Assembly (NCBI GenBank): GCA_012932295.1 | Contig: JAAONU010000006.1 | Location: 32,204,882-32,268,881, forward strand | DNA from: Cyclina sinensis | Lineage: Eukaryota; Mollusca; Bivalvia; Venerida; Veneridae | Direction of reading: 5' to 3' | Length of the DNA: 64,000 bases | Part shown: one piece after another, positions 11,889 to 24,868 of the stretch | Numbering within the stretch: the first letter of the stretch is position 1 | How the letters are laid out: every line of letters starts with the position of its first letter | Position numbers and translations under genes: made by a program | The notes under the pieces: generated by a model | Seen by the model: only the letters and a program-made list of their open reading frames with translations | What the model was told of the DNA's origin: nothing | Databases searched by the model: none

Positions 11889-13294
11889 CGTAGTCATGTT
11901 ATATGATTTATTGCACTCGGATGAGCCTCGTTTTTATCGTTTTCAAATAACTTATGTATAATATGACCACTCATTTAATATCCTTTATGTATCACATAAT
12001 TATGTTACTTTCAACTATTTTTGTGTAATACTGCAATGTTACTGCTTATTAATTCTTATTAACAGATCTACATATGTTAAATTTGTTTCATAAATTACTG
12101 CCCTATCCAAGACCATAGTATCATCAAAACAACTGAGGTACATATACATTAGCGGATCTCATGTTTTAAAGACACTAAACTAAATTCTATAATGTGTATT
12201 TTGGAATCAGCAGTAATATTTCTTTATACTATAGGTTTATTGACATAACAGGCGTATTTGCCTCTATTTGGAGACAAGGTTTTTGAGAAAAAATATTAAA
12301 AAAAATAGGTGGAAAACTTTATAACAACTAATCAGAACATACACAACAGTTTAAAGTCATGTCGTTTACAAATATCTTTGTAAACTCTATATCAGAATTT
12401 AATTGAACAATATAGTTAATTATCTTACTAATGAGTAAACTGTCTTTGAAACTCAAATCACTGTTTTGACATCATTAAGTTTGTTGAACGAATCACGTAA
12501 CGATAAGGTCGTTGTCGGAAAGTAGTAAATCTGTTGTACATACATATACAATATCATTTCAAAATGAACGATAAGGTAATACTTGCAATAGCTAAAATGT
12601 TCAGTCTCATTCTGAAGTTAAAAAAACTATTTTTGTCTCATCAGCCAATCCATCGTCGGTTCCCCCCGGTACATATTCCGTACAGCTACGTAATGTGAAT
12701 AAATAGAGTGAAGCGGAATTAATCGAACACTGGTTTCCGACGAAGAAGTCAATCCAATCATTTCGTATGAGTGTGCGATTTGGGGTTTTAAAATTTTATT
12801 TTTTGTTTTTTGAAATGGTGCAGACTTCGATTTTGTTTCGGAAATAAATCGCTCGATAATTTCTTATTCTGCAGCCCTGCGATCACATCTTTGGCCTCAT
12901 TTATGGCCTGTGCAATCATTAGATTTTTTTGTAATGTTTAATAGCGAGAGTTAAACAGTGAACGAAGCTGAATCTGATTTTTACATTGGCAAATATATGT
13001 TTGTGTTTTTAGGTAAATGATGTATTTAAATTTAAAAGAGGAATTGATTGCAATTATATAATTTTAAATGATTTTTATGACGACGGCAAAAAATCGGATC
13101 TAATAAAGATTTATCAACTTGATATCAATGTGCAATTATGACTATGGAAGTAAGCAAACAGTTGAAAATATCATTTAACGAATGAAAATCGAACTCAATT
13201 CGTAATTTCCCGAAAGAAAATCCAAAACAGTATGGGACTATAACAACCTCTTGGAATTGTTTACTCTGAGGAGAATAATGGTGTTGTTTTAGTG
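11889..13294. other. AT-rich flank 5' of LINE copy B
   Basis: No gene recognised. The LINE's 5'UTR or ORF1 remnant may occupy the right part, but I see no coding frame that I can assign. Confidence 0.4.
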
Positions 13295-16200
13295 CTAGTT
13301 CCGGAACTGAAAAAAGCCAGAAGATCGGGCAAAACTGCGTATCTGAAATATGACAGACTTGTTATAGTGGATGAATCTAAGAGGGTACAGAATGGTGTCC
13401 GTATTGATCTATAGGGGCCACAAGAGAGTGTTGTTAATATACTTTCCTGGAATGTAGAAGAATTAACTAGTTATAAACAATCATGTGAGGATTTTTCAAA
13501 TTTGATTTCAAAATATGACGTAATTTGTTTAACCAAAACATGGACAACGTCAAAATCTAATATAGAATTTGAAGGATATATAGCCCATCATTCATATAGA
13601 AAGTTTCAAAATACACGAGCAAAGCGAGCCAGTGGGGGCTGATTATATATGTAAAAGAGTCATTGCAAACTGGAATAACAGTGGTTAATAATGAAATTGA
13701 TTGTCTTGTGTGGATTAAAATGGATAAACGATACTTTCAAACGGATGACGATTGGTACATAGCTTCAGTTTATATTGCACCTGAAAATTCTCCTATTCAC
13801 AATATGTATAAAGTTGATATTTTCCAGAAACTAGAACAGGATATAACGCATTATTCACAGATCGGACGTGTGATCATAGCTGGAGACACCAACAGTAGAG
13901 TTGGACAGAAGTGTGATTTTATACAAAATGAATCAATTACAGACTTAGACCTAAATCATATTTTAAATGATAAACCATGTCCGCGACGTTCAATGGATTA
14001 TAAAAATAATCGTTTCGGGGACATAATGCTGGATCTGTGCAAAGCAGTAAATATGTGTCTGGTCAACGGGAGATCAAGGTCAATTGATGATAACGGTAAA
14101 ATGACATGTATTACACATAACGGAGAAAGCATGATTGATCTGGTATTGACCCGGTATTCAAATTTTGAGCATATTGTCGATTTCAAAGTTCACAATTATA
14201 CTGTTTATTCTAACCACGCTCCCGTTACATTCGGATTAAAATTGCATCATCATAATAGGGAGACTAATCAGCATCAACATATATATCATAAATGGAATCC
14301 TGCATTCAAAGAGCAGTATCGGAATGATATTTTTTCAGATATAAACTTACTTAATGATATCATGAAAAATGGGAATTACTCTGTTGAAGAAAAGAGACAT
14401 TTGTAAATACACTGATGTCATTGTATCGAGAGCTGACAAATATTTTGAAAAATCATCATCCGTGAAAAATTCAGGCTTCCTAATCGGAAAACCTCGCGAA
14501 ATGAATAAGTGGTTCGATAATGTGTGCAAAAGTAAGTTGCAGAAATACAAGGAGGCATAGAAAAATATACTTGCAGTAAAAGTGATGAAAATTTTGTATA
14601 TATGAAGCAATGTAGAAAAGACTATAAATATTGTATATATGAAGCAATGTAGAAAAGACTATAAATATTGTATATATGAAGCAATGTAGAAAAGACTATA
14701 AATACTGTATATATGAAGCAATGTAGAAAAGACTATAAATATTGTGTATATGAAGCAATGTAGAAAAGACTATAAATATTGTGTACAAAAGGCTAAGAGG
14801 CAGTTTAATATGAAACGTGCGAGAAAAATGAATGACATGAGGCAAAAAAAAACACGCGAATTTTGGAAGATGTTTCGTACTAAAAGTAAATTATCAAGTG
14901 AAAATATCTCTATGGAGGAGTTTTATACGCATTTTAGAAATCTAGCTGCGGAAAGCGATGACGTAAATTCGGAAGTAGAGGATTTTTTGACGCATTTTGA
15001 TCAGGAGGATAATACAAACGAACTATTGTTAGAAGACATAGACTTGCCTATAACACAGGACGAAATACGAAAAGCATGTCGAAAACTAAAAAGAAATAAA
15101 AGTAGTTCTATAGATAACATAATAAATGAGTATTTTATTGAAACGATTGATATTGTGATTGATTCACTCGAAATTCTGTTTAATGATATTCTCAACAGCG
15201 GAAAATTTCCAAGAAAGTGGGCACAAGGTGTAATTGTTCCCTTGTTGAAAAAGCCACCGGCAAATGTAACGAACAACTATCGGGGAATAACTCTTACAAG
15301 TTGCTTTGGAAAACCTTTTACAAGCGTGTTAAACGAAAGGCTTAAACAGTGGTCTAAAGACAATCATCGTTTATCAGATGCACAGTTTGGCTTCAGATCT
15401 GGTCTTAGCACAACGGACGCATGGTTTATTTTACAATCGCTAGTAAATATGTACAATAGTAAAAACAATCGTTTATATGCAGCTTTTATAGATTATCAAA
15501 AAGCTTATGACAGTGTTTATAGAAATGGCCTCTGGTATAAACTCATCAAAGAAGGAATTAGCGGGAAAATGCTTACTTTACTGAGATCAATGTATGAAGA
15601 CGTAAAATCTTGTGTTAAACATATGAACGCATTGTCTGACTTCTTCTCATTTAACATGGGACTTTTTCAAGGGGAGATAACTTCGCCGTTTTTATTTTCA
15701 TTTTTTCTAAATGACCTAGAAACCCATTTACAATCAAACATTTTCTCAGGTGTAAACCTAGATCAAATATGCATTTACCTTATTTTATTCGCTGATGATT
15801 GTATTCTGTTGAGTGAAACGCCACAAGGTTTGCAGTCGCATTTAGACCTATTATATGACTATTGCAGGCGTTGGAAGTTAACGGTTAATATCAATAAAAC
15901 GAAAATCGTTGTTTACAGAAAGAGAGGGCGACTACATGAGAATAAACAATGGACATACTCGGGAGGCAGCATAGAGGTCGTTGACAGTTTTAATTATCTA
16001 GGATTTATAGTCTAGTAATGGTTCATTTAAACGGGGTATCGAAACTTTGTCTGGAAAAGCATTGAAAGCTATGAACTCTTTACAAATGTTAACGAAAGGT
16101 ATGGAAATACCTGTGAATATCATATTTAATTTATTTGATTCTTATGTCACATCTATATTGTGCTATTCATGTGATATATGGGGATTTAATAATGCGGAAA

Positions 16201-16979
16201 ATCTCGAACGACTTCACAGAAAGTTTCTGAAAAGAACGTTAAACGTAAAAATGTCAACTTGTAATGCTGCTGTTCATATGGAAACAGGCCGATATCCATT
16301 GTGTATAAATTGGAAAATACGCATTGTTAAATATTGGTTAAAACTTGTAAAAAGTGAAAATTGTATTTTAGAGAGCATATATATGAAACTTTTGATTGAT
16401 TGTGAAAATGGTGAGAAAAATTGGTTATATAATATTAAAATGCTATTGTCTCAAATTGGACTTGAAGAAGTTTGATTATTTCCAACTTCTGTTAATACTA
16501 ATGTATTCTTACATGTACTAAAAAGTAGACTGATTGATAATTTTATTACGGAATGTAGAATTCGCACGGATAATAGCCCAAGTTTAACCTTGTTTAGGGA
16601 ATTGAAAGAAAACTTCGAGTTATCTGGATATCTCAGGAATATAACTAATTTCAAACATAGACAAATCATATCAAAACTTAGAATGTCATCACATTGTTTA
16701 AATATTGAGTATGGAAGACACAGGAACATTGAGATGCGGAATAGGCTATGCGAACTTTGCGATATGGAAACAATTGAGGACGAATACCATTTCGTGCTAG
16801 AGTGTAATGTTTATAATGATTTTCGTATACACTATATCCCTAGATATTATAGACAGAGACCAAGTATGATGAAATTTGTGGAATTGATGAAAACCGATAA
16901 TAAACGTTTACTTCATAATTTAGGATTATACCTGTTAAAGTCATTTCAAAAAAGAAAAGATTTGATTACGTGTGATTAA
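13295..16979 (+). pseudogene. LINE ORF2 copy B: endonuclease residues lost, frame broken several times
   Basis: The EN reads SWNVEEL, LTKTW, AGDTNSRVG, YSNHAPV. Relative to copy A, the catalytic Asn is Glu, the Glu is Lys and the Asp of the Asp-His pair is Asn, so the endonuclease should be dead even if translated. The RT keeps NNYRGITL, DAQFGFRSG, AFIDYQKAYDS, LFQGEITSP (Arg of motif B is Phe) and LFADDCILL. The C-terminus keeps CELC-x(10)-HFVLEC. Breaks: TAG at about 13411; frameshift in the G5 run 13634-13638; frameshift near 14385-14396; a 37-bp tandem array at 14596-14780; frameshift near 16005-16020; a TGA (from TGG by comparison with copy A) at 16473-16475. Non-functional. Confidence 0.88.
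14596..14780 (+). repeat. five tandem 37-bp units inside LINE B coding sequence
   Basis: Units begin with GTATATATGAAGC or a one-base variant at 14596, 14633, 14670, 14707 and 14744, exactly 37 bp apart and nearly identical. Because 37 is 3n+1, each extra unit shifts the reading frame. The segment corresponds to the basic linker between the EN and RT domains (MKQCRKDYKYCV in one frame). Confidence 0.95.
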
Positions 16980-17142
16980 ATTACAATACTCTCAGATATG
17001 TAATTATGTATTTTCACAAATAACGTTTTTGTGTTATTATTATTATTATTGCCATGCATTGCTTTGTTTATATTGTTTGTATATGTCTATATGCTGTACC
17101 ATGCATACGACAATAAACTGTATGTTCTGTTCTGTTCTGTTT

Positions 17143-18674
17143 TAAGTGATCTGTTATTATACATATAATATTCTTAAGGACAAAAACTATACAAAAACAA
17201 AACAAAAACCTGTATAGGTCGAATTGGACTTATCGAATTCAACTTTTGATATTATATGTATATTCTTGATGCTGAGTTTTAAGTACTCATCTTAAACAGT
17301 ATGATGTTAAAATTGAATAAAGTTATAGCGTTAACAGACAATAATTGACAATATTTCTATGAACTTCAATAAGTATCAAAATAATATTTCTATTCATCTT
17401 GTACATACCACGATCGAGGTCGGTTACAGTTCCTTGTCTTTTTTTTCTATTTTATTCTCTTATTCTAGTTTCAAACATTAAAGTTTATTTTGTGCATATA
17501 GGAAAATATATAAGAACAGGTTGGTTAATGATATTATGAACGACAATCGTACCAAATAATGTTATTCTAACATAATGTCTAGTTGGAATTGTTATCATCC
17601 AGGTAGCACTGTTATGACCATTGTAAATTATAATTACTGCATCAAAACACTCGGACAACTTTGCTATTTTGATTGGATACCACTTAACTGACATTTTGTT
17701 TTTAAAATACACATTAATTTGATCATGAATGAAAAATATATTCAACACACTTTTACCAAATACCAAATAAGGAACATGATATTTTACAGCAGAAAACTGT
17801 ACGGTATAATATAGCTCACACTCTACCAATGAATAGCTTCTTGCGGTTCTTTTATATGTAGCATATCAAATTATCAAAAACACCTTTGATTACATTCATA
17901 TTTTCATGTTTACATATATACCCATTAACAATGAAAAAGATAAAAAATAAAAGCCATCAAACAGGAGGGCATACCGAGTAAGTCTTTGAAGCACCATTAA
18001 ACGTTTTCTATTTTTTTAACAACCTCCCAACAAGGTAACATGTGCAAAATGGATATGAAATCGCCTGAAACAACCCTGAACATGTTGATGAAAAAAGAGT
18101 ACAATATTATTTGTCAAATACAGACAGCATGTTTTGTTGTGTGTGTTAAACATAAGTTATTATTATTATTATTATTTATGCTGTTTTATTTATTTTTTCT
18201 AATGAGGTTTTGGCACGGAGCGGTTTTGTTTTAGTAAACTCAAATTGATATAAACTAATTCACGAGTAACGACATCTATTTTCCGTCTCTAACCATGTTG
18301 TAAGTAATGCCTATTTGTGCATCAAATAAAGTTAAAAGCTCTGCGTTATTCTTGGAAGGAAATGTATTATAAATTTGATGAACATATTTTTACTAACGTC
18401 TATAAATAAACCATTTGTTCATAAGCCGAAACATGATGATGTGATTCATGGTATTATATCATATTGACGCATAAGCGGAGTTAAAATAGCGTATGTACAG
18501 GATACAACGAGTGGACATAAATCTTTGATTTTGAATTTGACGACCTTAAAAGGATAGCTTTGAAATGTGATTTGCATTTGCAGGGCCATATCATATCTAT
18601 TAGTGGTAATACTATATATTATATATATTTTTTTTCTTGCCAAAAGATCAGAGACTTACAAAAATGAATTTCAG
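17143..18674. other. AT-rich intergenic sequence
   Basis: Several short open frames (for example 17485-17829 minus and 18040-18234 plus) without recognisable domains. A (TTA)n stretch lies at about 18160-18180. Nothing I can support as a gene. Confidence 0.4.
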
Positions 18675-18985
18675 TTTTTATCTGAGTGACTGAGTAAGTG
18701 AGTCAGTGATTGAGTAGGTAGATTAATGGATGGTTGAGTGAGTGAGTGAATGAGTGAGTGACTGATGGACTGACTGACTGACTGACTGACTGATTGACTG
18801 GGTGAATGAGCGGGAGCGTGGGTGCGTGGGTGAGAGTACGAGTGTGTAAGTGAATAGGTGAATGAGTGGGAGAGTGAGTATATGAGTGGCTGTATTTATG
18901 AAAAAATGGTAGTGGAATGAGAGAGTGAGTGAGTAAATGAGAAAACTGTGATTGAGTAACTGAGTGAATAAGTAACTGAATGACT
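18675..18985. repeat. degenerate tetranucleotide satellite (GAGT/GACT)n
   Basis: GAGTGAGTGAATGAG-type units grade into GACTGACTGACTGACTG (about 18768-18792) and back, about 310 bp in all, with many substitutions. Confidence 0.9.
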
Positions 18986-20067
18986 TACTCTTGTCGATTT
19001 TCTAAGTATTTTGATAAACTCTATTGTCAAGTTATATTCAGTTCACAATTTTTTAAGTTATATTTTCAAATACAGTTTTCGAGTATAATTTTGTTAAGAA
19101 TCTAAAACATGAAAACGATAAATCAAAGAAATACATGTATACGAAGCCAGATGGTAAAGTCGCTCTCCTCACTCCTTTCCTCTCCACCCCCCCCCCCCCC
19201 CCCCCCCTTGCTTAGGTTAAGTTTCTCCTTAAATACAGAAAAGTTGAGTAACACCCAGACGTGTAATGTGGTTGCTATTTTCCATTATTTGTATCGTTAG
19301 TGATAAAGTACTTGAACTCTGGGAATATTTCATCCCTGATTGAGCAACCAATGATCTTAAAGCGTAACTTTTGATAATCATCAGTAATTTGTAATCTCTT
19401 CATGACAGATTAACATTATAAACCAGCCGAAGCTTGTAAATGTTACACTAGTCTGAATCTGATATATAAATCAGAGAGGTTATACAATTCAAATATCGAC
19501 CTGTGGACATCGGTATTGCCATGTGATGAAAGATGAGTCCAGTTGTACTAAGTGAGCTTATCTAGTGAATCTGAATATATTTTCTATATTTCTTCCTATA
19601 ACATTACACTAAATTAGCAGATTAGTAAATAATTAAGCACACTTGCATTAAAATTAGATCCTAGTTGTGTTTTCACAAAAATGACATAATACAATGACAG
19701 TTATATAACTAAATTGTCAAGTTTGGTCAATAGTTAGATATAATTATAGAGTTTTGTCTTCTTCAGTGTGAAATCGTCGGTTCAGAAAAGATAAAAAAAA
19801 ACGTCAGATAAATTGAAAATATAGAAGTACAGGATTAGTCCGCGTGCATTAGACGTCATTACTAAAACGGTAATTCGAAGTTGCTCTAAAAATGGGGAGT
19901 GTTGTTTCCCTTGTTATTACGTCGGTTACTTAGTGGTAAGTAGTGGAAACGGTGGTAAAGTTGAGATAATATGATGTTAACTCCTTAAAGGGGGGAAACT
20001 TTAAATTGAATCTATATTTAGATGGTAACAACTTGCTGTTTGTTTTCTTTTTTTATGATAAACCGGT
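18986..20067. other. intergenic sequence with a poly(C) tract
   Basis: It holds a C-rich run at about 19185-19207. The surrounding 63-codon open frame is an artefact of that tract. No gene recognised. Confidence 0.4.
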
Positions 20068-20319
20068 GGGGGCAAGAGGTTGCTGCACCCTAGAACCCAT
20101 TGATTTATGGTCAATTTTTATGAATGGTTTTAAATGTTTATACGTAACTGAGATATTGCAGAGAAGGGCTCTATGTACAGACTAACAGAAAAAAACACTC
20201 CACAAACTTAACGAAAACGAAAAGGCAAGGATTAACGCTTTGGAACGGTCTGTGTCAAAACATTTTCTACTAGGGCTTTAAACCGGGTTCTAGGGTGCAG
20301 CAACCTCACTCTTGCCCCC
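20068..20319. mobile_element. 252-bp MITE with about 35-bp inverted ends
   Basis: The left end is GGGGGCAAGAGGTTGCTGCA followed by CCCTAGAACCC. The right end is the reverse complement, with three extra bases in the stem, ending CTTGCCCCC at 20319. The interior has no open frame. The poly(A) run after the right end (about 20321-20331) and the ACCGG next to each end are seen but unexplained. Confidence 0.75.
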
Positions 20320-22099
20320 ACAAAAAAAAAAAATGAAGAAAAAAGCGGCAGTTCACTTATGTTAGCTAAAGATAAATTTAAAAAGAAAAAGGCGTAATGA
20401 CAGGTTGGCAGGGGTACCCTTTCATAGATTGTAAATTGAGCAAAATTGTACGTGTAACTTAAATCGGACTAAGGTTCTTGATATTGACAAAGTTCGCATA
20501 TCATTCAAAGCTGCTTCTGATCAAAAATAATCTTCAAACAATATGGAATGCAAAACAGTGAACTGTCTATTAGTTTATAATTAATTTTGTGTGCACAGCG
20601 TACCGACTTAGCTTTTTTGCAAAACAATGAACTAAAAGACAGAGAGAATGAAAAAAAGTTCACTGTTTAACTTTGTAATTAAGCTTACAAAAGGATGACA
20701 ACAATCTTCAGGTTTTTCGGCAGAGTCGCGTACGTCAAAGTCGCAGAGTTCTCTAAGACTCCCTTTTATATCAAATCTTAAAGAAATTGAAATAAAGCGT
20801 TCATAATAAGCTGAATAAGTCTTGAAATTTCTCTGAGGATTTTTTTATCCAGTTCATTCAGGGGCAATGATGCATATTTCATTAGATGCGCATGTGCGCA
20901 GACAAAGTAAAATACGAATTGGTTGAAGATTTTGTATAGATATTTCCGTTAATTTTACTATTTTCTGAACACTGATTCACAGATGTAGTTGAAAAGATAG
21001 ATAAAATGCTACCAAAGGTTGAATCGTACTTGAGTAAATAAAGCGATTCCCTGTGCCAATGGAACATGTATCCTCTTAAATTCTTAATCATCACACAGGA
21101 ACACTTTCTTTTAAAACGAGCTTCTTTGATGATGCAGAATGTAAGAACTGTCGACTACCTGGAATAGAAAAGCCTTGCTAAAGTGACCGATAACAGATAA
21201 CAAAGGGAAGTGATAAACAGAACTAGAAAAAATAGAGTATCTCAGTGCTCTCTCTTCGCGTAAAATATCAACTTAATTCTTTGGACAGGAGGTAGTATTT
21301 TCCAATATCCTGTATTATTTATTAAATGCTTTAAATATTTTTTTTACCGTAAACCTGTATTAAATATGTAACCCAGGGAGACAATTAAAATATCTGCTGT
21401 GTACAGTTGCGGTTCTTGTAAATTCTATTTCATTTCAGTGCCAATATGAAACATTCTTTTTGGTTATTTCTTGATGTATCATTTTGAAAGAATAGGTATA
21501 AATGAATCAAAGGAAAACACTTACAAATTCGTCAATGTGGAAAGTTATGCTTTTTGGCCTCTACTCGTCCATCAAATGAATTTAAGTCCTTGTGAAGATT
21601 AGTTCATAGTAACACTACCGACACGGTAACTTCACTAAGATAGTTATAAAAGTAAGCAATGTAAACTTTACTGTGCTTTCCTCTAAATCATTAAAGTATA
21701 ACAATCTTTAATATTTGTATGAAGTTAGTTTCATCACCCGTCAATAGTTAAAAAATCATATAGATCGGAGATCGTTTTGACGATTCTTGGGTAAGGAATC
21801 CATTACTGTACCAATCGAGTTAAGCTTCCAAAAACAATAAATTGCTATTCGGTATATACTAAGCACAAAGTTGTTTGCTTAACGTTGCCACAAATGAACT
21901 CTACAAAGTTCTATGTGATATACTGATCATTTGAATGACTAAACAATCTGTACATTTGTTTTCTGTTGTTTAGTGGGATAGTTGTGTCACTGTAAAACAA
22001 GACTGCTAGTGTATGCACACTATAATGACCGTCTGCAATTCTTGATCAGGCCATAAATATGTGCAAAAATTAAAAGCCAGAAAAAAAAATCCTATAACT
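20320..22099. other. AT-rich intergenic sequence
   Basis: No gene or element recognised. Confidence 0.35.
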
Positions 22100-22935
22100 A
22101 TAACTATTCAATGACATGCTAAATATCTAAGATATTGGTTAGAAAAAAATACGCCTCTACGACGAAAGGTTGAACTTCTTTTGACCCAACGGACAGGGCC
22201 AATTTTGAACCCTGAGCCAAGATATGAAAAACGTGGTACGGTACACATCAGGTATCTTAACACTAGGCCTTGTGGTTTCTGACAAGACATTTTTTTATTA
22301 TTTTTCTCTGTGCAGGTTTAAAAGGTCAACTTACCCCTGGGACGGTTTTATACCAGAAAAATAATTTCAACAGTCTTGGAAGATAATGTTTTGATTATGC
22401 TTGATTCAAAATATGTAGGCCTTGTGCTTCATTGAAAAAGATTTTGAAAGTTGTCCCTATATATGGCTTTATAAAATGAAGTGATACCAGGAGTGGAGTC
22501 ATTAACGATCCAATGCCTTAATTTGAACAGTCGTTGAAGAGAATCGCTTGTTGAATCTGTATGCCAATTATCAAAGCCAAAGGCATGGTATTTTCAGACA
22601 AGAAGATTTCTTTTTAAAGTTGTCCCTATATAGGCCTTTGTAAATTAATTTTGCAACTTAGACAATGCTGCAGTACCAAATATCTTTGCCCAAGGCTCAG
22701 TAATTTCGGAGAAGAAGATTTCTGAAGTTTTCACTTTTAAAATATATTTCAGACATCCCTTGCCTAGATCTGCACTGGAGGACTGGTACAGTTAGAATAA
22801 ATCCTTTAAAGAACGTAATGCAAGATCATTCGAGGCAATGTTTGGTCAAATTGGCCCGCTAGTTTTAGAGGAGGTGTCCTTTGAAGTAATTGTGGACGAT
22901 GCACGCTGACTGACGACCGACAGACATCGAACCTT
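22100..22935 (+). repeat. old copy of the hairpin-ended molluscan-type repeat
   Basis: It contains TAAATATCTAAGATATTGGT, GGACAGGGCCAATTTTGA, ACTAGGCCTTGTGGTTTCTG and TTGTCCCTATATAGG. These blocks recur at 28500-29700 and 31250-31560. It fades into a GACGACCGACAGACATCG-type end near 22930. The characteristic terminal hairpins are no longer clear. Confidence 0.6.
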
Positions 22936-23680
22936 AAAGCTGTCATGAGCTGTGCACAGGAGAGCTTACAAGTGGAATTAGCAACGCATGTTCTGCAATT
23001 TCTTTTCCATGGATTTAAAGGTTTATAATGACAACATTTTATAAATAAGTAATAAGCACATTCTTCTCTATATTTATGATTACTGAAATACATTAATCGC
23101 CGTGTCTCAATGGCTCAGTTTGCTGCTCTTTATTTTACTGAACGAAGGGTCATGAGTGCAAATTGTGACAAATCATCTATTTCATTAGTTTTCGCGGTGT
23201 ATTAAAGAATTATATTATGTTTTGCATAGTCCCTTATTTTCTCTTTAATTTTAAAGGCAAACGTTTTAAAAGGTAAAATCAATAGACATCAGTAGTGAAT
23301 AAATCAATTTGCATTTTATGTTTTATAGCTTTAATGTCGACTATCTGCTATTTAACTGTGCATTTTTGAATAGGTCTTTTTTCATATGACAAATCCCTGG
23401 TTAGGAGTCTTGATTTTTTTTCGAATGTCTATCATCATAGACATTCTGTGAGAACATTCATAGACATGGTCCCATGTTTTGAGAACATATGAACTTATCT
23501 AGAATCCAGACATCTAATAACGTCACAAAACTACTGTCGTGATGAAAGTTGCTGTCATGTTTTCCTCAAATACACCTGGTAATGCTTCTAAGATGCCTCA
23601 TACATATCAATTTGCTGCACATTAAAATGAAAAAAAAACAACAACAACAAAAAACACACACACACACAAAAGATGCAGAT
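22936..23680. other. intergenic sequence with a short perfect hairpin
   Basis: Only one compact structure seen: GAATGTCTAT at 23423-23432 and ATAGACATTC at 23437-23446, a 10-bp stem with a 4-nt loop. A CA-rich stretch lies at 23636-23670. Around 23093-23160 a tRNA-like string (TGGCTCAGTTTG) may be a SINE relic but is too degraded to call. Confidence 0.4.
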
Positions 23681-23686
23681 TTTATT
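23681..23686 (-). promoter_or_regulatory. polyadenylation signal AATAAA of the minus-strand GH5-like gene
   Basis: AATAAA on the minus strand, about 80 nt past the stop codon at 23765-23767, which is a usual distance. Confidence 0.6.
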
Positions 23687-23764
23687 GTCAGAAAAGCAAA
23701 ACATCAAAAGTATCGATTCATTGCATTTTACCAGGTAGAACTCAAGCATCTGAGAGGTTTCTGT

Positions 23765-24860
23765 TCACATTGTTTCTTTTATAACATCCAGTACTTTAGA
23801 CATATTGAGAGGTTGACCTGTGATGTTAACCTTTTCCATTATCCATGTAGCTTTCTTTGTATCGTAGTACACGTCTAAGACATTTAATGACCATGGTATT
23901 TTCTTTGTCTTCAATACTGAAACGAAATATCTTGCAAAATTTTCGACTTCAGACTGAATAAGATCACCAAAGTTATTGTCTTGTGGCATCCAAGCACCAA
24001 AATACAATTTCAACGGGATGTCTTTTTCTGCCATGGCGATTTCATCCAGCAAGGTCTGTCTTTGTTCTGTTGTTCCATTACCCTCCCAGTACTTCGGACT
24101 CCCTTCTTGCTGGTTTGGTCCTGAAGCATAAATGTGAAATTCAGCCATCATATAGGAGTCGTTCTTGTGAATGGAAGAATCAATTAGCTTCAAGCCTTTT
24201 GCTGTCTTTTGAGGTGACGCAAGTATCAAAATTCGTTTTGCGTTGTTCCCGCCAGTACTTCGGATAGCCTTGACAACCTTGGATGTCCAGATATTGTATT
24301 TTGTAGTATTCCTTTTCAGACTACCATCACAGTTACCGGTTTGCTTGCACACGTCCACACCAAGTTCCGTAAAAAGATTAAAGCTCAGTCTGTAATCCTT
24401 GTCCTTCAGCTTGTTTGCAACTTTAGTCCACCAACGTATATAGTTTTCTAAGTCCTCATCCGTTGCATATGCCTCTGCGTCATAGTGTATCCACGTGACA
24501 ACAGGGTTCACTTTCTCACTGATGCATTTGTCCTACCACTGCCTCAAGGTTATTCAACAATGTCGCAAATTTCGTGTCGTTGTAAGGATAAGTATACAGA
24601 TCCGCTTTACATCTCAGCCGAAGGTTTCTAAAGCCAGCTGTATACACGTCTTTTACATTCGCTGTGTTGTACTTTTTTAGTGGAGGGTCAGACTTAAACC
24701 AGTTTGTTGAAAACCCAGAATTTAGTTCATTGTTATATGCACTTGGTAGCACAGGCTGACTGAAATCTACTGCAGCTGCACAGCAGGTGAGACAGCACAG
24801 CTGAATGAGAATGCAGCTCGCATGGAAAAGAAGTGGTGCAAATCTCGGTATGGGTTTCAT
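23765..24860 (-). pseudogene. secreted GH5-like glycosidase, copy 1 (one-base frameshift)
   Basis: From the ATG at 24860, the first frame gives a hydrophobic signal peptide (about residues 1-30, ending near CCAAA). It then matches copy 2: STNWFKSDPPL, FRNLRLRCKADLY. It hits TGA at 24516-24518. From about 24526 a second frame continues without loss: NPVVTWIHYDAEAYA, LSFNLFTELGVD, AEFHIYASGPN, LYFGAWMPQDNN, stop at 23765. Removing one base in the TTT at 24527-24529 joins both parts into about 364 residues, the same length as copy 2. By GH5 comparison, FTELG aligns with the acid/base NEP motif (Glu kept) and FGAW with the nucleophile GEW motif (Glu replaced by Ala). A 5'UTR intron lies upstream. 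It may be intact in the animal if the extra base is a sequencing error. Confidence 0.7.
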
Positions 24861-24868
24861 GAGTCCTT

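Larger units (their letters stand above)
13295..17142 (+). mobile_element. non-LTR retrotransposon (LINE), copy B
   Basis: Same family and domain order as copy A but more decayed. It also shows a basic segment before the endonuclease (VPELKKARRSGKTAYLKYDR, from about 13300) that leads in frame into the EN domain, interrupted by a TAG at about 13411. The 3'UTR has AATAAA at about 17112 followed by GTTCTG repeats (about 17122-17140), the presumed tail. A (TTA)n stretch lies at about 17033-17050. Confidence 0.88.

Noticed and set aside
19109..19300. proline-rich open frame
   Set aside because: Created by the poly(C) tract.
23093..23165. second tRNA-derived SINE
   Set aside because: Only a vague A-box-like string; no acceptable B box or body.
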